This document shows positions 1 to 12,536 of a stretch of DNA of 64,000 nt, piece by piece. The notes below the pieces were generated by a model. That model was not told the DNA's origin. It saw only the letters and a list, made by a program, of their open reading frames with translations, and ran no database searches. A program made the translations under genes and the position numbers. The DNA comes from Rhizophagus clarus (lineage: Eukaryota > Glomeromycota > Glomeromycetes > Glomerales > Glomeraceae): assembly GCA_015698045.1 (NCBI GenBank), contig BLAL01000053.1:1242501-1306500 (forward strand), written 5' to 3'. Each line of letters starts with the position of its first letter. Within the stretch, counting starts at the first letter, position 1.

Positions 1-583
1 AATTAATTTTTCAGGTTCTTCACAAATTTTATCAAGACAAAAGTTCCATAATTCTGTGAATTTTTCATGTTGATAAACTATCTCAAGAATTTCTATAGGG
101 TTTTGATTTAAGAAATCAGATTTGTTTTTAGTTATGTATTCCTGAATGCATGGAATTAAAGGTTGGATATCTAATTCATCTACTGCTATCAAAAGTTTTA
201 ACACTTCCGGACCTTGCAATTTTGTTAAATCAACATCTCCACAATAAATGAATCTTAAAAATAGAAATGTGATTAATAATAATATAATATTCATTTTTAA
301 CTAAACATGTAATAAATATATAAAAAAAATATTACCTAAGAATAATTTGAAATAAGTTGGATTCAATGTTTGGTTTTTTAAAAATGAGCTTTCCGTCTTT
401 TTTCTCAGCCCAGTTCTTTGAGAAAGCTGCGCGAAAGTATTCGGACCTAACACATAAGATAACCGAATGAGCATGAAATTCTTTTTCATTTTCTCCGACA
501 TAAATAATAACATCAGATCTTTCTCCAGTTTCAAGCAATTTTTCATAATCGTTGATAGCAATTTCCCAAAATTTGTAAGACAT
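1..583 (-). CDS. BTB-BACK(-TLDc) protein B1, 3' part beyond window edge
   Basis: Partial gene. Exon 1 is 336-583 (ATG at 583), intron 254-335, and exon 2 runs from 253 off the left edge. The donor reads AG|GTAATA and the acceptor TTAAG|ATTC, so the split codon gives Arg followed by FIYCG, exactly as in the other family members. Exon 1 encodes most of a BTB/POZ domain (FW-type N-terminus, then DVIIYVGE, HAHSVILC, FKKPNI). Exon 2 gives the end of BTB and the start of BACK (LQGPEVLKLLIAVDE, then a helix ending CEEPEKLI). The TLDc domain would lie outside the window. As a BTB-BACK protein it is expected to dimerise through BTB and bind Cullin-3; that is family knowledge. It is closest in N-terminal style to B2 and B13 and stands alone on its strand at this end. 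Confidence 0.9.
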
Positions 584-2267
584 TTCTTTTTTAATAATCC
601 TTGAAAAAATGAGGAATTTCGGAATTCAGGAACGGAAGTTACCGAAGTTGTGCAACCTGATGTCTTTCATCAAATAATAAATTAATACTTAAAACTGTAC
701 GACAATGACAACAATGTTATGTAAGAGATTATTTAACAAGTATGGTGCATGTTGATGATCTTTTTGCGTCATTTGAGTTACATCAATAATAAGGTTTGTA
801 TCTATTCTATCTATATGAAAAATAATCAACTTATGAATGAGACATTCATTATTTAACAAAAAAAAATTATTGTAATAGATATAATTTTTTTATGCACTGA
901 ATCAACTTATTAATTATAAATTGACTATATCAAAAGTTTATATACTTATAAAACATATTATCCTTCGTGACTCTTATTGAAAATATATGTTCTTGCATCC
1001 AAAGTATTTTTAAATTCATCCTATTAATAAAGCTCGTCATTTATTTTCAATAATTAACAATTAATAAAAAAAGAATTTATTGATACTAGAATATATTTGA
1101 TTCATTATAATCGCAAGATTATACGCCGTTACTTATTGCTTTATTTAATTCAGCCGAATAGTAGGAATGGTTAACAACTGATATACGATTTGTGATCGTT
1201 AAGATTTTATCATATTTTATGTATTATCATTTTTTTATTACGGAATAGTGTTTAAAGTCAAGTGATACATTTAGTATTAATTTATTAAATTTATTCGTTA
1301 GTTACTATTAATATTTCTAATAAAAAAATTACAAAACTTGTTTAAGATAATTTTAAAGATCGTAAATTTAATGAATAGGACGTTATTGAAATTTGATAAT
1401 AAGTAATGGCACTATTTATCGTAATAAATCGGAATTTGTTTGACCGAAAAGGTGCAGGCAATTACTATCGATTAACTATTTCATTTATTTTCAAAAATAT
1501 AATCATCTAATTATTATAGTATTTAGATAATCAAAGTTCTGAATGGACGAGATAAGACAATAAGCCGGCTGGTTATATGAATGATTATTGATGGAAATGA
1601 ATTGAGAATTTTATCTCTCGTTTTTCATCGTGATGATTCTTAAACATTATATATATTCGAGCATTTTTATCGCTCATCTTGATCCCGCCATGATAATGCA
1701 CGAGTCTACGCATCACACATAATCAGAAATGTGACTATAACTGATGAGAAATTCGCTCCGCTTAAATCTATTCTCTTATAAGTTGCATGGAGAATGTTCA
1801 TTTCAGAAACTTTAAACACTATTTGAAAGCAAGCCTATTTTACAAGCTGAAATATCAAATCAAAAAAATGTTTCTTTAATAAATATATTTAAAAAAAGGA
1901 CGAAAAGATTCTTTTTCGAAGAAACCTAATATTTCGCTAGTTAACTTACGTCATAAAGATACCGTCATTATTGTAGCAAAAAAATTTTCCTTCGTTATTA
2001 TAGGCCTAGTACGTTATGTAATAGTTAACAATGTCACTTCTTAAGTCCATAATTTTTTTTAATCTTCTAATAAATATCATTAAAAGTTTTTAAAATTCAT
2101 TTATTAATTTTTTTTATTAGGAATAAGGAAATTACAAAAAAAAGAAAAAAAAAATAAGGAAATAAATCTATTAATTTCAAATTATCTGTCTATTTTTTTT
2201 TTTGTTATTAATGAAAATAATAAAATAATTTTTTTTTTTCTTCGTCATAAATTTATTATTAATTAGA
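584..2267. other. intergenic, AT-rich, no gene seen
   Basis: I see no coding frame with family similarity, no RNA gene and no terminal inverted repeats here. The part next to 583 is the promoter side of B1. The 2.1-2.25 kb stretch has A and T homopolymer runs and forms the 3' flank of the arrestin-like gene. Confidence 0.5.
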
Positions 2268-3417
2268 TTATGAACCTACGGTTATAACAGAAACAGGAAC
2301 TTCTAGTTTCAAAGGAGTTAACATGAATTTATCAAATCTTATTGTCATAATAATTTCATGTTTTATTTCCAAGAAATTGATATTAGAATCAGGTTTCATT
2401 CTTTTATTTATAGGAATTTCAAAAGATACAGGGTCAGATGCATTAGAAGACACTGGAATTATAAGCGAAGGGGTAAGAAGGGGTCTAGTATGGTGAGGAT
2501 TCGGTATGCTAACATTGGAAAACGCCGGAATCTTTGGTGCGGCTCTTGTAGTTGGAGTTTTAGGTTTAGGAGCTGAAGTTGATCTATATGTATATATATA
2601 AAAATATATTCATTAAACTTATATTTTATATTTATATTATTTAAAACGGAAAATCAAATCAAACTTACGATTTTGCAGAAGCAGAACCACCAGACGAAGA
2701 AACTCCAGTTGTAGAATTGAATTTTGCAAGATTATACATTTCATATTCGAAAGCATCAACTTTCACTTCTTTAACACCAGCTTTATCCAACGATTCGAAC
2801 GTAGCTTCTACTTTTACTTTACCACGTGGATCTTCGCAGGGTGCATCATCATCATCATCCCCTTCTTCTCCAACATAACCATCGTCTTCGATTACTACAT
2901 ACTTGGAAACTTCGACTTTATATTTCAATAATCCTTCCCTTTCACCTTCATATACAACCTTATCATTAATATCCACCCCATTCGTAAGTACATTTTTACG
3001 AAGGATTACATTTTTCGAAGTTTTATAAATAGCGTGTGGATTTGCCTTGGTTAATTCTGCAGTTAAAACATAACGCACAGCGGCATGTTTACCCTCTACA
3101 CTTTCGAGAAGATTTTGTGGAGCTTTTAAAGTGATCGAAAATGGGAGAACTGTTTCACCAGCGTTGTATGTTTTTGTAACATTAACAACGGTAAGTTTTT
3201 GTTTAATCAAATCTTTCGTAGTAAGATTACGTGTTGTAGATTTTTGAGAATTATTAAATTGAGAAAATCCATGAAGTTTTAAGACAACTTGAGTAACCTT
3301 TAGTGGAGCAGAAAGTACGAGATTAATTTCTCCTTTGATAATTAATGATGATGACCCATTTGGTATATAAAGACTTGGGGATGGAAGGACGATATCACAT
3401 GATTTGATTTCTTTCAT
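2268..3417 (-). CDS. arrestin-like (arrestin N domain) protein
   Basis: Two exons: 2669-3417 and 2268-2583, joined by an 85-nt intron (donor C|GTAAGTTT, acceptor TATAG|ATCAAC) in phase 2. The product is about 354 aa. ATG at 3417 is chosen because the open frame upstream is only poly-T/poly-A translation. Residues about 1-150 look like an arrestin N-domain beta-sandwich: LPSPSLYIPNGSSSLIIKGE, then VTQVVLKLHGFSQ, then a strand with AGETVLPFSITLKAP, then RYVLTAEL. A very acidic loop follows (EEGDDDDDAP), then a partial C-domain, and a Ser/Thr/Pro-rich tail encoded mainly by exon 2. Alpha-arrestins are adaptors that bring ubiquitin ligases to membrane proteins for endocytosis; no clear PPxY motif is visible, so that role is uncertain. 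It is convergent with nothing nearby and divergent from B2. Family confidence is moderate because arrestins are divergent. Confidence 0.62.
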
Positions 3418-4126
3418 TTTTAATGTACGTAAATATTTCTTTTTTTTATATGTATAAAATAGGTTTTTTTTTTTGTTCCCAAAAAAAAAAAATAAAAAAT
3501 TAAATTTTTTCGTAAAGGTAACAAATTTTAAAAAAATTTCAAAAAGAAAAAAAAAAGGGAGAAAATCATGAGCTATTTGTATTACATGAATTTGTTTATT
3601 ATTTATACGCCACAATGCATCATCATACAATTATGGATAGCATTGTTTCTTTGTTCTTGTGCAGATCCAGCCATTTATAGTTTAAAATATAAAATAGTTT
3701 TTTGATTTGTACTAAAATAAAAAACATATGCAAGAAAATAATGGCGCAGATTTGTAATTTGTTCGTAATTATTTTTTTTATATATATGGCAGCACGGACT
3801 TTTGCCATATCAGTATTGCGGATCTTGCATTTCGGCTAACTGCGGTTGTATACTTTTTTCCGTTGCCAATTATTGAATTAAATAAATTAAAATTTTCAAT
3901 GATTTATTCGTTTCCCATTAAAATACGTAATTAAAATGCGTTTATTTACTAAATTTGTATAACATTTTGACCAAATTTTTTAACCGAACCGCTCTCGCCG
4001 ATCTTATGTCAGTCAATACTTAAAAGCCACACCATGTGACCTTACACAAAATTAAATAAAGTTATTTATATAAGAATTCGTCCTTTTTTTTTTTTTTTTT
4101 TAATTCGCCCACAATTTTATTCCATA
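3418..4126. other. divergent intergenic between arrestin-like gene and B2
   Basis: This spacer must hold the promoters of the arrestin-like gene and of B2. It contains poly-A/poly-T runs (3470-3490, 4083-4102), the second being a T-tract about 25-45 nt before the B2 start. Similar T-tracts lie just before the starts of B5, B12 and B13. No other feature is seen. Confidence 0.45.
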
Positions 4127-5626
4127 ATGACCGAAGAATTTTGGGCGGATGTAATAGGCGATTATGAAAAATTATTTGATTCAGAAGAGGGATGTGACAC
4201 AATCTTTTATGTTGGTGAAAATGGGAACGTGGTTCGTGCTCATTCAATAATATTACGTACTAGATCTCTATACTTTCGAACAGCTTTTACGGGTAAAAGG
4301 GCCGATAGAAATAATGGAATGTTCACATTTAGGAAACGAAATATTGATCTTCAAGTGTTTAAAATTATTCTAAAGTAATTTACATATACAATATATTTTA
4401 TTTATATTATGTACCGACTTTGTTTATATTATTATTTATATTGACTATATATATATATTTTTTTTTTTTTTTTTAGATTTATTTATTGTGGAAGTATTAA
4501 ATTGACCGATTTACAAGGACCTGAAATTCTAAAAATAATTATGGGAGCAGAGGAATTTACCGTTCGACCATTAATTAATTACGTCAAAAAATTCTTAAAC
4601 GAGAATAAATTACAACTTTTAGTATCTCAACCTATAGAAATATTTAAAATAATTCATAAAAATTCATTATTCACAAAATTATGGGATGAATACCTTGAAA
4701 TTATATGTGAAAAACCAGAAATTATCTTTTCATCAAAAAAATTTTCTTCAATTGATGAATCATTATTAAAAGATTTATTAAAATGTAAAGCTTATAAAAT
4801 GGATGAATCAAAAATCTGGGAAAGTGTATTAAAATGGGGAATTTCAAAACATCCTACGTTCGATCAAAATATTATTAATTTAAACAAGGAACAATTTAAG
4901 TTATTGAAAGTAACATTAAATGATATAATTCCTTTAATTAAATTCGATTATTTTGATTCGACAGATGTTTATCAAAAGATTTTACCTTATAAAAAATTAT
5001 TATCAAAAGAAATGGTTAATAATTTATTGAAAAAATTTTTGGATAGAAGTGATTCCGTTAGATGTAGTCACAGAACCAGATTTCATAAATTTGGTTTTTC
5101 AACCATGCTTACGCCTTATCATTACGCCGTATTTGCTAATTGGATAGACAAGGAACCTGATACACATTATAAGATACATAATCACCCTTACAAATTTAAT
5201 TTATTGTTTAGTGAACATGTTGATAAAGAATTGAATTCTCAAGTAATTAAATCGGTTTTTAACAAAGTTAAAGCTACTTTAATTGTGGCCAGAATTAAGA
5301 ATTCGAATAGATTAGTCGGAGGTTACAATCCAAATGGATTTAATGAACAAAATTCAAGCAGATTTACAAGAGATAGTTTTTTATTTACTTTTAAAGATAA
5401 AAATGAAGTTAAATCTGGGAGATGTGGTTATGTTAATCAACCTGAGAGTGCCGTATATTATAATGAAAAATTAGAACCGGTATTTGGAATTGGTCCTGAT
5501 TTATCGTGTAAAAATGATGGTAATTGGACGAGTAACCCGTCTTCTTATCCTTCAATTGGTATTCCAGGAAATTTTAAAATATTACATTATGAAGTTTTTC
5601 GTGTTATTAAAGATTGTGATGTGTAA
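4127..5626 (+). CDS. BTB-BACK-TLDc protein B2
   Basis: Exons 4127-4374 and 4477-5626 join across a 102-nt intron (AA|GTAATT ... TTTTAG|ATTTA) in phase 2, giving 465 aa. BTB occupies roughly residues 15-110 (CDTIFYVGENG, RAHSIILRTRS, then FIYCG just after the junction). BACK-type helices follow to about 235 (WDEYLEIICEKPEIIF, IWESVLKWGISKHPTF, FIPL-like turn IIPLIKFDYF). TLDc covers about 290-463: FANWID, KATLIVARIKNSNRLVGGYN, TRDSFLFTF, and a closing HYEVFRVI. The usual KGATI of the family is KATLI here, and the charged segment before it differs from paralogs, so this is one of the more divergent copies. A Cullin-3 adaptor role is family knowledge; the substrate is unknown. Confidence 0.93.
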
Positions 5627-6433
5627 GAAATTTATCTATTTATTTATTTTTTTTTTTTTTGTACTTTAGTTTTATTACTTTTATATATTGTATTGATTTA
5701 TTTAAATAAAAGAAAATCGTAAATAAAATTCACCGTGAGAAATTGCGAATAATATATTAAAATTTTACTTGATCAAATTTTAAGCTTTATTTTTACTTTT
5801 ATTTGTCTTGCGCAACAAACTCACGCGCGTAACGCATAATTATAATTTTTTTTTTTTTTTCGCAAAAAAAATTCGTCAATCAATCGTTGTTAAGTGTATA
5901 TCAACGATTATGAAAAATTATTTTTCTAGGCAAAATGAGAAACTTCGAATAGTATAAGTTAAAATTCACTTCATCATTTGCTTGGCGACAACTTGGTTAA
6001 ATATAATTATGTTTGCGCTTATTCTTTGCTACCCATTATAACTTAGTTATGGGAAAGGCAGGAAAACGCTGAATAAATATTCCTGCGACAAATTTAAAGT
6101 ATTTTTACACGAGAAACTAAATAATTTAGAGGATATACGAAAAAATGTCTTAAAAATTCTACCGTATAAATTGTCATACCGCGGTCATGTATAATAAATT
6201 TAAAATAATCCTCGGGAAAATATTATTACAAGTTTAGGTTATTGTCCCCTATTTTTAAATAAACATAATAAATTTTATGTTTAAACCATTTTCCCGAATC
6301 CTGTGATATGAAAGTGTGGTTATTTCCTGATTTTTTTCACGATTGTCTTCAATTAATGACTATCAGATCGGCAGTCATGAAGTATAAATTACGCCACAGA
6401 GTTTTTTTGTTACACTTAATTTGTTGTTAAAAG
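5627..6433. other. intergenic between B2 and B3
   Basis: AT-rich spacer with a possible polyadenylation signal (AATAAA) about 80 nt after the B2 stop. No gene, RNA gene or terminal repeat was recognised. The last 100 nt should contain the B3 promoter. Confidence 0.4.
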
Positions 6434-7414
6434 ATGGATTTATCATCAGAAATTTTGAAAAATTTTGAAAGTCTATTTGAATCGAAAGAAAATTATGATG
6501 TTATCATACAAGTTGGTGAAGAACCAAATATAGAAGAAATTTATGCTCATTCTCTTGTACTTTGTTGTCAATCAAATTATTTTCGTACGGCATTCTCTTC
6601 CAATTGGGAGGAAAAGAATAACGGAAAATATATCTTTAAGAAACCTAATATTTCACCACATATCTTTGAAATAATTCTCAGGTTATTTAACATATTATTA
6701 ATTTATATTATTGTATTATTAAAATTATATATTAAATGATTTTCTATGTATGACAGGTATTTATATTGTGGAAAAATAGATTTGAATGATGAACAAAATG
6801 GATTGGATGGTTTAAAGTTATTGATGTCTGTAGATGAATTTGGATTACATACACTATATGAGCATATCCAAGTGTTTATGATTAATAATCTAAAGAGATT
6901 TTTACAAAATGACACTATCAAAATTCTTGAAATTATTTTTCAACATGAATCATTAGCAACATTACGAAATTCTTGTTTTGAAACAATTTGCCAAGAACCC
7001 AATATTCTGTTTGGAACTGACAAAATTTTGGAATTATCAGCAGAGTTATTGGAATTATTTCTTGAACGAGAAGACCTTTCGTTAATAGAAATTAAAGTTT
7101 GGGACAACTTGATAAAATGGACTCATGCAAAACACCCTACAATTGACACCGATACTTCTAAATGGAGCAAAGAGGATTCTACGTTAATGAAAGAGACTAT
7201 ATCAAGATTTATTCCTCTAATTAGATTTCAAGATATTACTTCAAGAGAATTTTCTCATAAAATATTACCTTATGAAGATTTGTTACCAAAAAAATTAAGG
7301 CATGAAATTTTAAATTCATATTTAGATCCAAATATGAAACAAGTAGAATTATTACCTTCACGATTTGTCTCTAGAAGTTTCAAAATGTTCCCGAATGGCA
7401 TTTATGTGCGGTAA
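6434..7414 (+). pseudogene. BTB-BACK protein B3, TLDc domain lost
   Basis: Exons 6434-6681 and 6757-7414 (intron CAG|GTTATT ... GACAG|GTATT, phase 2) give an open frame of 301 aa. BTB and BACK are complete and very similar to B4 (SSEILKNFE, SKENYDVIIQ, LAT/FETICQEPNILFGTDK, WDNLIKWTHAKHPTI, RFQDITS). The frame ends shortly after SRFVSRSFKMF, at the point where the TLDc domain begins in B4. A degraded piece of TLDc end follows at 7459-7533, so most of TLDc was deleted rather than never present. It may still make a stable BTB-BACK protein able to dimerise with B4-type partners but without the C-terminal domain. Whether it is a functional short form or a pseudogene cannot be decided from sequence. 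Confidence 0.85.
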
Positions 7415-7458
7415 AGTGTAAATTAAGTATGGTGTAGTTTTTGAATAGTAGATCTATT

Positions 7459-7533
7459 AATGCAAATGGCGTACTTATTCTAAGACTAACGCAAACTAAC
7501 ATTCCCCGAAATTTTGAAGTTTATGACTATTAA
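7459..7533 (+). pseudogene. remnant of TLDc C-terminus belonging to B3
   Basis: In the frame starting at 7459 the translation reads NANG, a degraded middle, then NIPRNFEVYDY and a stop. B4 has HSNGRWSS...NNIPERFEVDDYEVF at the equivalent place. The order and spacing match, so this is the tail of the TLDc domain left after an internal deletion of about 140 codons. Confidence 0.75.
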
Positions 7534-8417
7534 CGTGTTAAAAAAAAATAAGAGTATCCAACAAAATATAACTTCAACTTCCTTGCTTGTAGTTGGAATG
7601 ACCGGTCATTTCGTTTATTCGTAACATCTGCATATCAAATTACTGTTTTTTCAAAATATTTTTAAAGAATTTTATTTATGTATTTTATTTTCAACAAAAG
7701 TTGTTTATAATATTATTATTTAGCATTAAAATTTTTTTTATTTTCATCTAAAGCATTTTGTTGTTAATTGCATCATAACGAATCTAATTCCTATTCAATA
7801 TTATCATAATAACAAATTAATTCTTTTTGAAAAAGTTTAAAAGAATTTTTTCTTTTATTCCTAAATACTGAAATAATGAAATATAAATGATTATTAAAAA
7901 AACGGATATAATAAAATTATGTCGATAATGCATATCGAACGACAATAATTTTAAGCTGATTCCTAGAATTCACTATCATTATTGATTATTCCATGTGACA
8001 GTAGTCAGTAGGAATGCAAATATGTAATATATATAATCCTTTTTCTTGATAAATGAAGGAGGTCAAATAAACCAAACTATATAGTAGAGTCGAAAAAATG
8101 TCAAACTAGACCAAGAAAAGTCAGGAGAGGTCGAAATTCAATTAATTACATTGAAGTATTGATTTACTAGAAAAAATAAAATAAAATAAAATAAAAATTA
8201 TTAAAGTGCAGTACACGCTAATTTACAATAATATTAAGATTTAGTACACGGCAGATAACAAATTCCCCTAGCCTATTTGTAACAAATACAAATAATAGCA
8301 AATGAAAGTGCTGACACGTAAAAAGAAGAGAGTATTAAATCACTATAAAATTGATCGACGGTCGTACAAAAATCAAGTATATATAAATGCTCCACAATGT
8401 GTGGCTGTGTTATTAAA
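7534..8417. repeat. 3' flank of B3, duplicated as the 3' flank of B4
   Basis: No gene. The segment about 7830-8110 matches 10655-10930 in the same orientation: both have GAAAAAGTTTAA then GAATTTTTTCTTTTATTCC, later a CTGATTC block, and both end with a phrase around CCAAGAAA(A)GTCAGG. The pairs of gene plus flank (B3, B4) are therefore a tandem duplication. Confidence 0.65.
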
Positions 8418-9919
8418 ATGGATTCAAAATTATCTTCAGAAATTTTAAAAAATTTTGAAGGCCTATTTGAATCGAAAGAAAATTATGATGTTATCATACA
8501 AGCTGGCGAAGAACCAAATATAAAAGAAATTTATGCTCATTCTCTTGTACTATGTTGTCAATCAAATTATTTTCGTACAGCTTTTTCTTCAAATTGGGCG
8601 GAAAAAAATGACGGAAAATATATATTTAAGAAACCTAATATTTTACCACATATATTTGAAATAATTCTCAGGTTATTTATGATGTTGAACTAGCAATGAA
8701 ATTTGTTTATTATGTAATTACGATAAATAAACTAAATAAAAAGATATTTTTTTTTTTTAATATGTATGGCAGGTATTTATATTGTGGAAAAATAGATTTG
8801 AGTGTTGAAGAAAACGGGATAGACGTTTTAAAGTTATTAATATCTACAGATGAATTTGGATTACATACATTAAATGAGCATCTCCAGGAATTTATGGTTA
8901 ATAATCAAAAGGAATTTTTACAAAATGACCCTGTTGAAATTCTTGAAATTATTTTTCAACATAAATCATTAACAATGATACAAAATTCTTGTTTCGAAAC
9001 AATTTGTCAAGAACCAAATATTCTGTTTGGAACTGATAAAATTTTGGAATTATCAGCAGAACTATTGGAGTTATTACTTAAACGAGATGACCTTGCATTA
9101 GAAGAAATTGAAATATGGGACAACTTGATAAAATGGACTCATGCAAAACACCCTACAATTGATACTGATACTTTCAAATGGAGCAGGGAGGATTCTAAGT
9201 TAATGGAAAAAACCATATGTAAGTTTATTCCTCTAATTAGATTTCAAGATATTACTTCAAAAGAATTTTCTCATAAAATATTACCCTATGAAGATTTATT
9301 ACCAAAACAATTAAAACATAAGATTTTAAATTTATATTTGGACCCAAATATGAAACAAATAGAATTATTACCTTCACGAGTCTTAAACAGTGGTAAAATT
9401 GATTCAGTTATCATAGATGAAAAATACATGGCATTGCTTGCAAGCTGGATAGATAGAAAAAATGAAGCATATGATTTAAAAAGATTACCATATAAGTTCA
9501 ATCTAATTTTACGTGCCAGTGATGATGGATTTAGTGCTTCATCATTCCATAGTAAATGTGTTGACAAAGGAGCAACTATTGTGATAGCAAAAATTAAAGG
9601 AACCAATAAATTAGTTGGAGGATATAATCCATATAGTTGGTCAAAGAATATTAACGGAAATACAAAAGACAGTTTTATATTTTTATTCGACGATTGCACA
9701 AGAATCGATACCGGTAATTTATATAGAGTAATTAATGAACTCTGTGCTGTAGATTGCAAGGATAATTATGGAGTACGTTTTGGATACAATGTAGGTTATG
9801 CTGATCTTTTAATGCATTCAAATGGCCGTTGGAGTTCTGTCAATACCTCTTATCCTCGGAATAACATTCCTGAAAGGTTTGAAGTTGATGATTATGAAGT
9901 ATTTAATGTGATAGAATAA
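8418..9919 (+). CDS. BTB-BACK-TLDc protein B4
   Basis: Exons 8418-8671 and 8773-9919, intron CAG|GTTATT ... GGCAG|GTATT, phase 2; 466 aa. I start at 8418 (MDSKLSSEI) because B3 begins at the matching place; an in-frame ATG at 8397 would add seven residues. BTB is about 12-115, BACK about 120-250 (TICQEPNILFGTDK, IWDNLIKWTHAKHPTI, FIPLIRFQDIT), TLDc about 290-465 (LASWIDRK, DKGATIVIAKIKGTNKLVGG, KDSFIFLFDD, closing DDYEVFNVIE). It is the intact sister of the truncated B3 immediately upstream in the same orientation. The TLDc differs from the B7-B11 group (CTRIDTGNLYRVIN, then CAVDCKDNYG), resembling B5 and B12 in this part. Confidence 0.94.
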
Positions 9920-12492
9920 GAGCATTATTATTTTATTTTCCATTTACTACTCAATAACGTTTCTTTTTAATCATTGAATTCTATTCGTTTATTTATAATG
10001 ACACATATTCATCCCTTTTTTTCATTACAGTTTTTATGAATATTATTTGTTAATTACATCACAACAATTCTAGATCATCATCCGCCTTTTTATATAATTC
10101 AAATGCTTTCATTTTGCTGCGTTGGCTTATATTATAAATTTATAATCCGTCACTGTAACTGTGTTTATTATTATTGCAATTTAATATATTTATTTGTTTC
10201 TTGATTGTAAAAACCTTCTAAAAATATTGTTTACATGCTTAATTAGTAGTAATAATAACAAAATAAAAATTCTTCCTATTTCAATAGAGGTTTTTATGGT
10301 CGGAGGATCATCAAATCCTAGTAAATTGCATACCTAAATATGATTCACTTAAGTTTCATATTTTTGATTCATGTAATAAATTGACAATATTCTTTAATTA
10401 ATAAAATGCGTAAAGATTTTACTTAATATAAGACTTGCAAGTTCTTATTGAAATACTTTTTTATTTCTAATTTTTTATTTTTAATATCTTGGATTTTTTA
10501 AAATTTTAGATTTTTCTTATCGACTATAATTGATATAATAGAATAACTTCGAAGCGGACTATTCAATCGACATCCAATCAAAATAAAGGTGGTGTCACAT
10601 ATATTGTATATTCTTTAGTAATTATTATTTCGTATACGCCTCATTTTTTTCACATTTGAAAAAGTTTAAGGAATTTTTTCTTTTATTCCTAAATAATCAA
10701 ATTTTTAAATCATTAAATAATTATAAAAAAAATGAATATATTAAGTCATGTTCTTATTAATGTAAACCGAATAGCAATGGCTGATTCTTAATTTTCTTAT
10801 GGAACTCGCTATTCTAAGTACAATGACCACTTAAATTTGTGTAAAAAAAGGTTTATTTCGCAAACTCAAAATAATGAAGCAATATGAACCTTTAATATTT
10901 ATCTTGATAGATGGAGAGGTGGAGACCAAGAAAGTCAGGTGGGTCAATAATCACGAGAACTGTAAACAGATTAATAGACCAAGTGAATATATATAACTAT
11001 ATATAATACAAGATACAAAATTACAAAGTTTCCATACTCAAATTCTTCGTAAGAAAAAAAAAATAAGTTAAGAAATAAATTAAATCATTCAGCTTAATGT
11101 TACATATTATAGGTGATTATTGGGTCAGATTTTAAATAAAAAAAGTTTTTTTAAGTTAAAAAATGTTAAGAAGAGTTTTTTAACGTCATTATTTAATTTA
11201 TAATCTATTATATCTTTTATTTACATACATCATCAAATTGTATTTTCACTCCACTTTCATTCGTTACCGTTTTTTTTTCTTTGAAATAATACACGTTTAT
11301 CTTTGTTTTTTATTTTTTACTTTATCTTAATTTTTATTTTATTTTTATACAACTTTATCTTATTTGTTTTTACGTTATCACTGACTGTTTTTAGCCTTTT
11401 TTTAAAGAAAACGAGTTGGCGCCAGGGCAGACGATCGTTGCATCGGGTAGGTCTTGCCGTTGAATATGCTTTCCCGCGCTATTAGACTTGAAGTGTATTT
11501 GAGGGTTAATTAACTATTCTAACTGGAATCATCCTAAAGGTACCCCTCATATTTTTTTTTTTAGGTATTTTTTTAGGCGTTAGTGGCCAAAGTAATATTG
11601 GCTGTAGAATGCGTCATGCTTTAGGTCATATAAAACATACATATGTCATGATGACAATAAAAAAATTTTGTTATTATTTCATTTCACTAAATAAATATAG
11701 TTAGTTATTATGTTATAGGTACTGTAACTAATAGTAACATTCAAAACAACTATGATTGTACTAGTTTTATATTTATAACATACAATATAATTAAAATGAA
11801 ATAACAATAATCAAAGATCGTAATTTGGTCTTGATTTACAGATTGAAAGAATTAGTTATTAATGGTAATGGATTTTAAATCAAATATAAATAATGTTTTC
11901 TTCAAAGATAAATATGGTAATTAGTATGCTTCTTTTACGATTGTTTTACTAAAAATATTATGTGAACTAAATTAGAGGTTAGAAACTTCGCGAATATTCA
12001 CCAAAACTCCGTTGAAAAAAAAAATCCACTCAATGGTGGAAAAGCACAAAGAATAATTTTTATGGCTTAATTTGTATAATTTTAAAAGCATTCCTTATAA
12101 AATTTCAACGTTATTGTTGTCATTTAACTGCGCCAAATAAAAATTTCGTATTTTACCGAGAACACAAAGATTACAAAGATTCGAAACAAAGTTGTTGTTG
12201 TACAATGTATATAAAATCATACAACAAAGACAATTTCTTTGATTTGACTTGTGTAATAATATTATATAATATTAATTCACTTATTTTAATAAAAAAAGAG
12301 GAAGAGGAAAATTTTAAGAAATACTTGAATAGCGTTATTGAAAGTACATTTTAAAGAACAATGACGGTTGGTATCACATTACTTCATAAATAGACGGACC
12401 AAGTATGTGGCAATGATGCTGTGCATGTACAGGCTGATCCTTAAACGGAAATTCGAAAAAGCGCAGGTCGAAATAAGAAATGGCTTTTTCTC

Positions 12493-12536
<44 letters not shown>

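Noticed and set aside
3418..3808. Upstream extension or extra exon of the arrestin-like gene
   Set aside because: The frame above 3417 translates poly-A/poly-T into Lys/Phe runs, and the 3623-3808 frame has no recognisable similarity or convincing splice partner.
9286..9759. 157-aa frame on the minus strand
   Set aside because: Lies entirely antisense to the TLDc-coding part of B4, whose protein is clearly conserved.
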